Source: Pseudomonas sp. GOM7 (GTDB lineage Bacteria > Pseudomonadota > Gammaproteobacteria > Pseudomonadales > Pseudomonadaceae). Taken from it: a DNA stretch of 64,000 bases. The notes beneath the pieces were generated by a model, which saw only the letters and a program-made list of their open reading frames with translations, was not told the origin of the DNA and made no database searches. Each line of letters begins with the position of its first letter. Position 1 is the stretch's first letter. The stretch spans positions 2,046,001-2,110,000 of the forward strand of contig NZ_CP113519.1 of the NCBI RefSeq assembly GCF_026723825.1, written 5' to 3'. Below are positions 53,076 to 62,112 of the stretch, one piece after another. Both the position numbers and the translations under genes were made by a program.

Positions 53076-54143
53076 ATGCGTCCGTTCCTTCGCCCGCTGC
53101 TGTTTTGCCTGTCGTTGCTCTGCCTGCCCGCCTGGGCGGCCCCGGTCAGTGGCCTCTATCAGGTGCGTGAACCGGTTGCCGACCAGGAATCCGGCAGTCG
53201 CGACGAGGCCATGCAGCGTGCCTTGCAGACCCTGGTGCAACGCCTGACCGGCGATACCCAGGCGATACAGAATCCGGCCCTGGACGGGCTGCGCAAGGAT
53301 CCGCAACAGATCGTCAGCCAGTTCGGCTACGAGGGTGATGCGCTGCTGGTGGATTTCGACCCGGCCAGCACCGAGCGTCTGTTGCGTGGTGCCGGACTGC
53401 CGCTGTGGGGTGCCAATCGCCCATTGATCCTGACCTGGTGGCTCAGCGACAGCAACGAGGAAAGCCAGCTAATTGGCGAGAGCCAGGCCGATGCCGGGCT
53501 GTTGCGCAATGCCGCGCAGCACCGTGGCCTGCCGGTGCGCCTACCCCTGGCCGATCTCAGTGAGCAACTGGTGGCCACTGCGGAGAATTTTGCCGCCAAT
53601 GACCCGCAGGCCCTGCGCGATGCCTCCGAGCGCTATGGCGCCGATGCGCTGCTGGCGGTGGTCGCCCGTCAGGCCGATGGCAAGTGGCAGGCACAATGGC
53701 GCCTGTGGCTGGGCGATGAGCGTGAGCAGGGCAGTGCCGAGGCTGCCGATCAGGCAACATTGGCCGATGCGGTGATGCTGGCGGTCAATCAGCGCCTGGC
53801 GCCGCGTTTCGTGGTCAAGCCGGGGGCGGCGCAGAGCCTGACGCTGGTGCTCGAGGGCGCTGACCTGAGCCGCTTCGCTGCCGTCGAGCGCCTGCTCGAG
53901 CCCTTCGCGCCGCGCCTGCTGGCCGTCGACGGCAAGCGCCTGACCTATCAGGTCAACGCCAGTGCCGAGCAGTTGCGTGCGCAGTTGGCCCTGGGGCAGT
54001 TGCAGGAAATGCCGGCCCCTGCACCTAATGCTGAAACGGCAGCCAATAATGAGGCGCCTGCTGCTTCCGGCGATGCCCAGGCTGCCAGTGGGCCGGCGCC
54101 AGCGCAGCCTGCAGCGTCCAACGCCCTGTATTTCCGTTGGTAA
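53076..54143 (+). CDS. DUF2066 domain secreted protein
   Basis: A 355-residue protein with a signal peptide (MRPFLRPLLFCLSLLCLPAWA, cleaved near residue 21) and the DUF2066 region: GLYQVREPVADQESGSRDEAMQRALQ, then LLVDFDPASTERLLRGAGLPLWGANRP and a C-terminal Ala/Pro-rich tail (about 315-350) of low complexity. The function is unknown. It precedes perM and hda, an order conserved in Pseudomonas. Confidence 0.88.
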   Translation: MRPFLRPLLFCLSLLCLPAWAAPVSGLYQVREPVADQESGSRDEAMQRALQTLVQRLTGDTQAIQNPALDGLRKDPQQIVSQFGYEGDALLVDFDPASTERLLRGAGLPLWGANRPLILTWWLSDSNEESQLIGESQADAGLLRNAAQHRGLPVRLPLADLSEQLVATAENFAANDPQALRDASERYGADALLAVVARQADGKWQAQWRLWLGDEREQGSAEAADQATLADAVMLAVNQRLAPRFVVKPGAAQSLTLVLEGADLSRFAAVERLLEPFAPRLLAVDGKRLTYQVNASAEQLRAQLALGQLQEMPAPAPNAETAANNEAPAASGDAQAASGPAPAQPAASNALYFRW

Positions 54144-54209
54144 ACTGCAACGCTGCGGCCAACCAGGCCGCAGTGTGCACCTGGCATTGCGCAAACCGAG
54201 GAAGCGAGC

Positions 54210-55301
54210 ATGACCGACTCCAATCGCTGGCTATGGATGGCTGGGCTGTTTCTGCTCGGCTGGTTGCTGTACCTGCTTCACCCGATTCTTTCGCCCTTTC
54301 TGGTGGGCATCTTGCTGGCCTATCTGGGTGACCCCCTGGTAGACCGCCTGGAGCGCCATCGCCTGTCGCGCACTGGCGGTGTGGTGGTGGTCTTCGCCTT
54401 GTTCTCCCTGGCCTTGCTGATCCTGTTGCTGGTACTGGTACCGATGCTCGGCCGGCAACTGGTGAGCCTGTATCAACTGATGCCGCAAATGCTCGACTGG
54501 CTGCAGGGCACGGCCTTGCCCTGGTCGCAGTCGCACCTGGGCCTGAACCACGATCTGCTGCAGCTCGACCAGCTCAAGCAGGTGTTTTCCGACAATCTCG
54601 GCAAGACCACCGACGTGCTCAGAACGGTGCTGGCGCAGGCCACGTCTTCCAGCCTGGCGCTGTTGGCCTGGCTGGGTAACCTGTTGTTGATTCCGGTGGT
54701 CAGCTTCTACCTGATGCGCGACTGGGATCTGCTGGTCGAGCGCATGCGCCGCCTGCTGCCCCGTCAGCGCGAAGGGCTGGTGGTCAAGCTGGTGGGCGAA
54801 TGTCACGAGGTGCTTGGCGCCTTCCTGCGCGGGCAGTTGCTGGTGATGCTGGCGCTGAGCGTCATCTATGCCGTCGGCCTGATGTTGGTGGGGCTGGAGC
54901 TGGGCCTGCTGATCGGTCTGTTGGCTGGCCTGGCGAGCATCGTGCCGTACATGGGCTTCATCGTCGGCATCGGCGCGGCGCTGGTGGCGGCGCTGTTCCA
55001 GTTCGGTCTCGACCCCTATCCGCTGCTGGGCATCGGTGCGGTGTTTATGGTCGGGCAGATGCTCGAAGGCATGCTGCTGACCCCGCTGCTGGTGGGCGAT
55101 CGTATCGGCCTGCACCCGGTGGCGGTAATCTTCGCCATCCTCGCTGGCGGTCAGCTGTTCGGCTTTACCGGCGTGCTGCTGGCCCTGCCAGTGGCGGCGG
55201 TGATCATGGTGCTGCTGCGCCATGCTCATGATTTGTATAAACTTTCCGGCCTTTACGGAGAGTCCAACAGCGGTTCCGATGAGCCGCCGAGCCCTGCATG
55301 A
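54210..55301 (+). CDS. perM: AI-2E/PerM family permease
   Basis: A 363-residue inner membrane protein with the PerM layout: two N-terminal hydrophobic segments (about 5-55), another near 65-90, a cytoplasmic region, and five or more C-terminal helices with the conserved GLASIVPYMGFIVG and LVGDRIGLHPVAVIFAILAGGQLFGFTGVLLALPVAA blocks. Members transport diverse solutes, including autoinducer-2 in a few cases; no substrate is implied. Its stop overlaps hda by 4 bp. Confidence 0.9.
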   Translation: MTDSNRWLWMAGLFLLGWLLYLLHPILSPFLVGILLAYLGDPLVDRLERHRLSRTGGVVVVFALFSLALLILLLVLVPMLGRQLVSLYQLMPQMLDWLQGTALPWSQSHLGLNHDLLQLDQLKQVFSDNLGKTTDVLRTVLAQATSSSLALLAWLGNLLLIPVVSFYLMRDWDLLVERMRRLLPRQREGLVVKLVGECHEVLGAFLRGQLLVMLALSVIYAVGLMLVGLELGLLIGLLAGLASIVPYMGFIVGIGAALVAALFQFGLDPYPLLGIGAVFMVGQMLEGMLLTPLLVGDRIGLHPVAVIFAILAGGQLFGFTGVLLALPVAAVIMVLLRHAHDLYKLSGLYGESNSGSDEPPSPA

Positions 55302-56002
55302 AACCTATCCAGCTACCTCTGGGGGTGCGTCTGCGCGACGACGCTACCTTCGCCAACTACTACCCCGGTGCCAACGCCGCAGCGCTCGGTTATGTCGAGC
55401 GCCTGTGCGAGGCCGATGCCGGCTGGACGGAAAGCCTGATCTACCTCTGGGGCGCCGAAGGTGTCGGCCGCAGCCACCTGCTGCAGGCGGCCTGCCTGCG
55501 TTTCGAGCAGCGTGGCGAGGCTGTGGTGTACCTGCCGTTGGGTGAGGTGGTGCAGCACGGCCCGGAACTGCTCGACAATCTGGAGCAGTGCGAGCTGGTC
55601 TGCCTCGACGATCTGGACGCGATTGCCGGGCGCAGTGATTGGGAAGAGGGTCTGTTCCACCTGTTCAACCGCCTGCGTGACAGTGGCCGACGTCTGCTGC
55701 TGGCCGGCACCATGTCGCCGCGCGAATTGCCGATCCAGTTGCCCGACCTCAAGTCGCGGCTGACCCTGGCGCTGGTGTTCCAGTTGCACGAGCTGTCCGA
55801 CGAAGACAAGTTGCGCGCCCTGCAACTGCGTGCTTCGCGCCGTGGCCTGCAGATGAGCGACGAGGTTGGGCGCTTCATCCTCACCCGTGGCGAGCGCGGC
55901 ATGAGCGCGCTGTTCGAGCTGCTCGAACGCCTCGACCAGGCCTCGCTGCAAGCCCAGCGCAAGCTGACCATTCCCTTTCTCAAGGAAACCCTGGGCTGGT
56001 AG
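55298..56002 (+). CDS. hda: DnaA regulatory inactivator Hda
   Basis: Hda, with the sliding clamp, stimulates DnaA-ATP hydrolysis to prevent re-initiation. The 234-residue AAA+ protein has an N-terminal IQLPLGVRLRDDATFANYYPG, in which QLPLGV matches the clamp-binding motif (residues 4-9), a P-loop-like WGAEGVGRSHLLQA, CLDDLDAIAG (Walker B) and sensor LLAGTMSPRELPIQLPDLKSRL. P-loop Lys is replaced by Arg (GVGRS), as in many Hda proteins. It is coupled to perM. Confidence 0.95.
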   Translation: MKPIQLPLGVRLRDDATFANYYPGANAAALGYVERLCEADAGWTESLIYLWGAEGVGRSHLLQAACLRFEQRGEAVVYLPLGEVVQHGPELLDNLEQCELVCLDDLDAIAGRSDWEEGLFHLFNRLRDSGRRLLLAGTMSPRELPIQLPDLKSRLTLALVFQLHELSDEDKLRALQLRASRRGLQMSDEVGRFILTRGERGMSALFELLERLDQASLQAQRKLTIPFLKETLGW

Positions 56003-56007
56003 GAGGC

Positions 56008-56165
56008 GAGCTGCAAGCCGCAAGCTACAAGCAAGAGCGTAGCCCGGATGCAATCCGGGAGGCTTCCCGCACCATCCCCGGATTTCATCCGGGCTACGGG
56101 CCTGCAAAACGCAAGTCAGAGGGGGTGAGCGCTCCTTCTTGTGGCTTGGAGCTTGAAGCTGCTTT
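56008..56165. repeat. Nested inverted repeats after hda
   Basis: Outer arms about 56008-56032 (gagctgcaagccgcaagctac) and 56138-56164 (cttgtggcttggagcttgaa) are imperfect inverted copies and belong to the same family as the hairpin at 8710-8777. They bracket REP-like palindrome copy 3. The DUF2069 gene ends at 56165. Confidence 0.6.
56039..56097. repeat. REP-like palindrome, copy 3
   Basis: Same family as 3579-3638 and 36584-36641, between convergent hda and the DUF2069 gene. The right arm carries one substitution (gattt for gattg), so its stem has one mismatch. Confidence 0.85.
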
Positions 56166-56572
56166 TATTCCCCTGCCAATTTGCGGTCGTACTGGAAGCG
56201 CCAGCGGGTGTAGAGCAGGGCGCAGCAGAACAGGTTGAAGCTGATCAGCGCCTCCAGTACGCCGAACAGGGCGCGTTGCGGGTCAATGGCGGCAAGCACG
56301 CCCTGGATGAAGTAGATGTTGACCACGAAGCAGGTCCAGGCATGCGCGCGAGCGCTGCCCATGATCAGACCGGGTGCCAGCAGGGCCAGGGGGATTAGCT
56401 GGATGGCCAGCACCACGCCGATGCGAGCGCCATGGAGGTCGGCGAAGGCCAGGTTCCAGACCAGCAGCAGGGCCACCAGAGTGACGAAGCTGAACAGGCT
56501 CAGGGCGCGGCTCAGCTTCATGCGTGGTTCCAGCCATTGCAGGTTGGGCAGAGGTTTCTTGGCGCGGGCCAC
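56165..56572 (-). CDS. DUF2069 membrane protein
   Basis: A 135-residue protein with four hydrophobic segments (about 20-40, 45-65, 75-95 and 100-120) in the DUF2069 pattern, including RAHAWTCFVVNIYFIQGVLAA and a basic C-terminal YTRWRFQYDRKL. The start is GTG at 56572, one base after the wrbA stop. The role is unknown, and the wrbA/arsC neighbourhood is conserved. Confidence 0.82.
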   Translation of the reverse strand: MARAKKPLPNLQWLEPRMKLSRALSLFSFVTLVALLLVWNLAFADLHGARIGVVLAIQLIPLALLAPGLIMGSARAHAWTCFVVNIYFIQGVLAAIDPQRALFGVLEALISFNLFCCALLYTRWRFQYDRKLAGE

Positions 56573-56573
56573 G

Positions 56574-57554
<981 letters not shown>

Positions 57555-57720
57555 CTAACCGCCTCCGGCATGGATAGGCGAAACCCCCTGCATGAGGCCG
57601 TGCGACCTTTTCACGCGGCCGGTGGTCTGTTCAGATTCAGCGTTCAGGCAATCGGCCTGCCCGGGCGCCCAGGCAATCCAAGCGGCGACGAGCCGAGCAA
57701 TGCAGCTTTGAGGAGAGGGC

Positions 57721-58959
57721 ATGCGCTATCGACTGCGCGATTGGTGGGAGTTCTGGCGTGGCCTGTTGCAGCGCTTCTTCGAGGATCGTGGCACCAGCAG
57801 CGCGGCGGCCTTGACCTATACCACCCTGTTCGCCGTGGTGCCGATGATGACCGTGACCTTTGCCATGCTCTCGGCGGTACCGGCCTTCCAGGGCGTGGGC
57901 GAAGAGATCCAGTCCTTCATCTTCCACAACTTCGTGCCCTCCACCGGCGAGACGGTGCAGGAGTACCTGCGTGAGTTCACCGGCCAGGCCAAGCAACTGA
58001 CCTGGATCGGCGTGGTGTTGCTGGCGGTCACAGCCTTCCTCATGTTGGTGACCATCGAGAAGACCTTCAATGCCATCTGGCGCGTGCGTCAGCCACGCCG
58101 TGGCATGTCCAGCTTCCTGCTGTACTGGGCGATCCTCAGTCTCGGGCCGATCCTGCTCGGTGCCGGGTTCGCCATCAGCACCTACATCACGTCGTTGTCG
58201 CTGATCTCCGGCCCGGATGCGGTGCTCGGTGCCAAGACCCTGCTGCGCTTCATGCCGCTGCTGTCGAGCGTGGCGGCCTTCACCCTGCTCTATGCTGCCG
58301 TGCCCAACACCCGTGTTCCGGTGCGCCATGCCCTGCTGGGCGGGGTGTTCGCCGCCGTGCTGTTCGAGATCGCCAAGGCCCTGTTCGGCCTCTACGTGCG
58401 GCTGTTTCCCGGTTATCAACTGATCTATGGCGCCTTCGCCACGGTGCCGCTGTTCTTGCTGTGGATCTATCTGTCGTGGCTGATCGTGCTGCTGGGCGCC
58501 GAGCTGGTGTGCAGCCTGTCGCTGCCCAAGCAATGGCGCCGCCGCCCCTTGCCGCGCATGTTGGTATTGCTGGGCATCCTGCGCCTGCTGCTGGCGCGCC
58601 AGCAGCATGGTCAGGCGCTGCACTATCGGGGCCTGCAAGGGGCGGGCTGGCGCATGCCTGAGGACGAGTGGAGCGAGGTGATGGATTTTCTCGAGCAGGA
58701 GCAACTGGCCTGCCGTGCCAGTGGTGGTGGTTGGGTGCTGTGTCGTGACCTGCATTATTTCAGCCTGCAGCAACTGCTGACGCGCAGCCCCTGGCCGTTG
58801 CCGAACCTGCAGCAGTTGCCGCAACAGCTCGAGGAGCCCTGGTTCCCGGCCATGCGCCAGGCGCTGGAAACCCTGCAGGCGCAGCAGGATGAGCTGTTCG
58901 CAAGCAACCTGGCGGACTGGCTATTGGCGCGACCATCCGAGCCGCGGGCCTCGGCTTAA
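57721..58959 (+). CDS. YihY-family inner membrane protein
   Basis: A 412-residue protein with an N-terminal cytoplasmic segment and about six transmembrane helices in the YihY/BrkB pattern: [17 protein letters not shown] (about 26-42), [37 protein letters not shown] and [26 protein letters not shown]. The C-terminal 130 residues are soluble and winged-helix-like. Once annotated as ribonuclease BN, but YihY is not RNase BN. It overlaps the convergent gene by 4 bp. Confidence 0.9.
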   Translation: MRYRLRDWWEFWRGLLQRFFEDRGTSSAAALTYTTLFAVVPMMTVTFAMLSAVPAFQGVGEEIQSFIFHNFVPSTGETVQEYLREFTGQAKQLTWIGVVLLAVTAFLMLVTIEKTFNAIWRVRQPRRGMSSFLLYWAILSLGPILLGAGFAISTYITSLSLISGPDAVLGAKTLLRFMPLLSSVAAFTLLYAAVPNTRVPVRHALLGGVFAAVLFEIAKALFGLYVRLFPGYQLIYGAFATVPLFLLWIYLSWLIVLLGAELVCSLSLPKQWRRRPLPRMLVLLGILRLLLARQQHGQALHYRGLQGAGWRMPEDEWSEVMDFLEQEQLACRASGGGWVLCRDLHYFSLQQLLTRSPWPLPNLQQLPQQLEEPWFPAMRQALETLQAQQDELFASNLADWLLARPSEPRASA

Positions 58960-60362
58960 TTCAGATGCAGGGGGTGACGCGCCACGTTGGTGGTCGCCAG
59001 GTTGCTCGCAGGTAGCTGCACGATGGCCTGGTTGTGCACGTTGGCCAGTTGCAGCCAGAGGTGCTCGCCCTCGACGAACTGCCCCAGCGCCAGCCACAGG
59101 CCGTGATGCCAGCCGGAGCCGGGAGCTGGCGTGCTCTGCAGGACGCCAGGGTGCGTCTGCGCGCTGGGTGCGCGACGCAGCCAGACCGGCCGTGGCAGAC
59201 CCTTGAGGTAGCGCATGCCCAGGTGCAGACCTTCGCCATTGACATGGCGCCAGCGTACCAGGGCCAGAGTCGGCGTGGTTTCGGTGAGCAGCAGCACCAA
59301 TTGCCCGACCACCATCTGCAGGCCCTCGTTGGCGTTGCACAGCAGACGTGCGCCGCCGGCACCGGCGTCGAGTAGATGGGCCGTAGTGCGCGGCGGCCGT
59401 TGCTCAAGCAGGTGTGCATGGATGGCGGCCAGGCCGATCACCAGGCTGCACTGACCGTCCAGTTCGGCACGGGCGTGACGGCGTTGGCGCTGCCCCAGCC
59501 AGTGGGGTTGCACGCGTTCGAGCAGCTCATGCTCCTGCGCGCTCTGCAGGGGTGCGGGTTCCTGCAGGGCGACCAGCAGGGCACCCAGCTCGAGGCGGCG
59601 CAGCGTTTGCGTCGGCCCTTGCGGACGTTGCTCGAAGCCCAGGCAGGGTTTGCCGATGCTGAGATCCAGCAGCGCCCCTTCGCTGTCGTCGTCTTCGTCC
59701 CAGGGCTGCAGGCGCGCCAGCTCGGCATAGGGCGACAGGGCGGCGAACAGGGTCAGGCATTCACCTTCGGCCAGTTGGAAGGGGTCGCTCAGCGCCAGCA
59801 GCAGGCACTGTTGGTACAGGCCGCGCAGGCTGCTGGCCGGCCGGGGCTGGAAGGCAGCGGCGATGGGTTCGTCCAGACACTGCTGGTGTTCGCCGATCCA
59901 GTACAGCAGGTGGCTGTCGCGCCACAGTGAGTCTGGCGGCTGCTGGTAGAGCTGGTAGCTGCGCAACAGGTGCTGGGCGAGATAGTGCTGTGCCATGTAC
60001 AGGCACCAGGCCAGGTGGGGCAGGGACGGCTGGCGGCCCTGGAGAATCTGCAGCAACAGGCGCTTGAAGCCGATCGCCAGTTCGTTGCACAGGCGCAGGA
60101 GCAGCGCGCTGGGTGGGCCGGCAGCGTCGCTCAGGGCAGCGTAATGGCGGAACTCATCGCTGAAGTTTTGCAGCGCACGTTGTCTTTCCAGTAAGGTCAG
60201 CGCGCTGCGGTTGAGGTTGAACAGCAGGCTCAGTAGCTGTTGCAGTGCGTTGCCCAGATCCTGCCGGCGCGCGCTGGCGAGCTGTCCGACCAGATCCGCC
60301 GGCACGACGCCGTGCTCTTCGCGCAGTTCTGGTACTTCCAGGCGCAGGGTGTCCAGCGTCAT
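58956..60362 (-). CDS. PilZ-like protein of unknown function
   Basis: A 468-residue soluble protein. The first 300 residues are helical and Leu/Gln-rich with no domain that I recognise. The C-terminal third has [12 protein letters not shown] (RxxxR type), [12 protein letters not shown] in the position of the PilZ [DN]xSxxG motif (Ala for Ser), and [21 protein letters not shown], the closing strands, so a PilZ-type c-di-GMP receptor is suggested. Asp is present while Ser is replaced by Ala, so binding is uncertain. It is divergent from the TlpA-like lipoprotein and convergent with yihY. Confidence 0.7.
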   Translation of the reverse strand: MTLDTLRLEVPELREEHGVVPADLVGQLASARRQDLGNALQQLLSLLFNLNRSALTLLERQRALQNFSDEFRHYAALSDAAGPPSALLLRLCNELAIGFKRLLLQILQGRQPSLPHLAWCLYMAQHYLAQHLLRSYQLYQQPPDSLWRDSHLLYWIGEHQQCLDEPIAAAFQPRPASSLRGLYQQCLLLALSDPFQLAEGECLTLFAALSPYAELARLQPWDEDDDSEGALLDLSIGKPCLGFEQRPQGPTQTLRRLELGALLVALQEPAPLQSAQEHELLERVQPHWLGQRQRRHARAELDGQCSLVIGLAAIHAHLLEQRPPRTTAHLLDAGAGGARLLCNANEGLQMVVGQLVLLLTETTPTLALVRWRHVNGEGLHLGMRYLKGLPRPVWLRRAPSAQTHPGVLQSTPAPGSGWHHGLWLALGQFVEGEHLWLQLANVHNQAIVQLPASNLATTNVARHPLHLN

Positions 60363-60392
60363 ATCAACACCGGGTAGACGAGGATCGAGTGC

Positions 60393-60860
60393 ATGGGCTT
60401 ACAGCTCCGCAATGCGGTAGTAGGGATTTTGGCCGGTCTGCTGCTGGTTGGTTGCAGCGAGGATTTCGGCCTCGATCAGCATGGGCAGAAGGTACCGGCT
60501 GAGCGTCTGGATGGCCAGTGGCTGGTCATCAATTATTGGGCCGAATGGTGCGCGCCGTGCCGCACCGAAATTCCCCAGCTCAATGCGCTGTCCAAGGCGC
60601 TCGAGACACAGTCGGCGAAAGTCATCGGGGTCAACTTCGATGGCTTGCAGGGCGAGGATCTCAAGCGTGCCGCCGATGCCTTCGATATCCAGTTCACCGT
60701 GCTGGCACAGGATCCGGCGCCGCGTTTCGCCTTGCCGCACAATGATGTGCTGCCGGTGACCTATATCGTCGATGATCAGGGCAAGCTGCGTGAGCGCCTG
60801 GTGGGCGAGCAGACCTCGGCTGGCCTGCAGACGCATCTGCAGCGCCTGCGCGGCCAATAG
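60393..60860 (+). CDS. TlpA-like thiol:disulfide lipoprotein
   Basis: A 155-residue periplasmic thioredoxin-fold protein. The signal peptide ends in a lipobox LLLVGC (Cys21), so it is probably membrane-anchored. The redox motif is WCAPC (WAEWCAPCRTEIPQL), the cis-Pro is in LPVTYIVDDQGK, and the intermediate IGVNFDGLQGEDLKRAADAF fits TlpA/ResA. Its partner is not shown; the location next to the nap genes is compatible with c-type cytochrome maturation but does not prove it. Confidence 0.9.
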   Translation: MGLQLRNAVVGILAGLLLVGCSEDFGLDQHGQKVPAERLDGQWLVINYWAEWCAPCRTEIPQLNALSKALETQSAKVIGVNFDGLQGEDLKRAADAFDIQFTVLAQDPAPRFALPHNDVLPVTYIVDDQGKLRERLVGEQTSAGLQTHLQRLRGQ

Positions 60861-60864
60861 GCTC

Positions 60865-61461
60865 CTACCAGCCCGGCACGCCGCTCATGTCCGGCAGATG
60901 GTGAGCAATGCCCTTGTGACAATCGATGCAGGTGGCTTCACCGCTGGCCAATGCACTGGAGTGCATCTGTCGGGCGCGCGGGCTCTGCTTGGTGAAGTCC
61001 ATGTAGTCGAAGTTGTGGCAGTTGCGGCATTCCAGCGAGTCGTTGGCCTTGAGCCTGGCCCACTCGTGCTCGGCCAGTTCGCGGCGTTTTGCCAGGAACT
61101 TGTCGCGGCTGTCGATGGTGCCGAAGATCTTGCCCCAGACCTCCTTGGAAGCCTGCATCTTGCGCGCGATCTTGTCCGTCCACTGGTGCGGTACATGGCA
61201 GTCCGGGCAGGTGGCGCGCACCCCGGAGCGGTTGCTGTAGTGAATGGTGTCCTGCAGCTCCACATAGACGTTGTCGCGCATCTCATGGCAGGAGATGCAG
61301 AATTGCTCGGTGTTGGTGGCCTCCAGCGCGGTGTTGAAGCCGCCCCAGAAGATGATCCCGGCGATGAAACCGCCGAGTGTGAGAAAGCCCAGGCTGTAAT
61401 GCACGCTCGGGCGACGCAGGATGCCCCAGTATTCCTTGAGCAGGGTAATTAACGACTTCAT
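60865..61461 (-). CDS. napC: Periplasmic nitrate reductase tetraheme cytochrome NapC
   Basis: NapC passes electrons from quinol to NapAB. The 198-residue product has an N-terminal membrane anchor (about 17-40) and four CxxCH heme sites: CISCH, CPDCH, CRNCH and CIDCH. A gaggagg element lies just before the ATG. The gene reads toward the TlpA-like gene's end with about 4 bp between them. It is separated from napB by a 154-bp palindromic stretch. Confidence 0.95.
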   Translation of the reverse strand: MKSLITLLKEYWGILRRPSVHYSLGFLTLGGFIAGIIFWGGFNTALEATNTEQFCISCHEMRDNVYVELQDTIHYSNRSGVRATCPDCHVPHQWTDKIARKMQASKEVWGKIFGTIDSRDKFLAKRRELAEHEWARLKANDSLECRNCHNFDYMDFTKQSPRARQMHSSALASGEATCIDCHKGIAHHLPDMSGVPGW

Positions 61462-61479
61462 TGGGCCTCCTCACGGCTT

Positions 61480-61608
61480 GTGAATAAATCTACTGCGCTC
61501 GGCATCTCGCATTTCGGCTGTGCTCGCAATGCTCATGTATTTCAATACACTCCGCTTGCTGCGCGCAGGCGAAACGCGATCTGCCTTCGCTCGCGACGAT
61601 TTCTTCAT
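61480..61608. repeat. Small palindromic element between napB and napC
   Basis: About 129 bp in which the outer 38 bases on each side (near 61480-61517 and 61571-61608) are imperfect inverted copies and the centre carries gtatttcaatac. The rest of the nap operon is closely spaced, so this is a likely inserted element. It holds no gene. Confidence 0.6.
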
Positions 61609-61615
61609 AAGCCTC

Positions 61616-62101
61616 TCAGGGTTTCGCCGTGCCGGCTGCTTCGTCTTCGAGCAGGTGGTCGATATTGCGGAAGCTGTTGCCGACCAGGGGTTTGACCTCC
61701 TGCTGGGTGACATGGCACTGGGTGCAGAAGTAGCGCCGCGGTGAAACCGCCGCCAGGGCCTGGCCGTCACGGTCCATGTAATGGGTAATGCTGATCATCG
61801 GCGCCTGGCTGCGGGCACTGCCGGCCCGGCTGTGACAGGTCAGGCACTTGTTGCCGTTGGCGTCCACCTGGTAGCCGCGAATGCTGTGCGGGATGGTCGG
61901 TGGCTGTTCCGGGTAGTTGCGCTCGCGGCGCAGGTCTTTGTTCTCTTCGTTGCCCAGCACCGGTGCCGGTAGTGTCTGACTGAGGGTGCCGCCGGGGCGG
62001 CGACCGTCCGGCGCCGGGGCGTCGAGTGGGTAATTGAGCTCACCGGCGATGGCCAGGCCGAAGGCGGCGAGCAGTAGCAGGGGCAGGAAACGCAGGCTCA
62101 T
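61616..62101 (-). CDS. napB: Periplasmic nitrate reductase diheme cytochrome NapB
   Basis: NapB is the small electron-transfer subunit of NapAB. The 161-residue product has a signal peptide (MSLRFLPLLLLAAFGLAIAGE, cleaved near residue 20) and two CxxCH sites, CLTCH (about residue 93) and CTQCH (about 133). It lies 11 bp downstream of napA. The start is MSLRF at 62101; the open frame to 62149 is not supported. Confidence 0.95.
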   Translation of the reverse strand: MSLRFLPLLLLAAFGLAIAGELNYPLDAPAPDGRRPGGTLSQTLPAPVLGNEENKDLRRERNYPEQPPTIPHSIRGYQVDANGNKCLTCHSRAGSARSQAPMISITHYMDRDGQALAAVSPRRYFCTQCHVTQQEVKPLVGNSFRNIDHLLEDEAAGTAKP

Positions 62102-62112
62102 GACGGCTCTCC

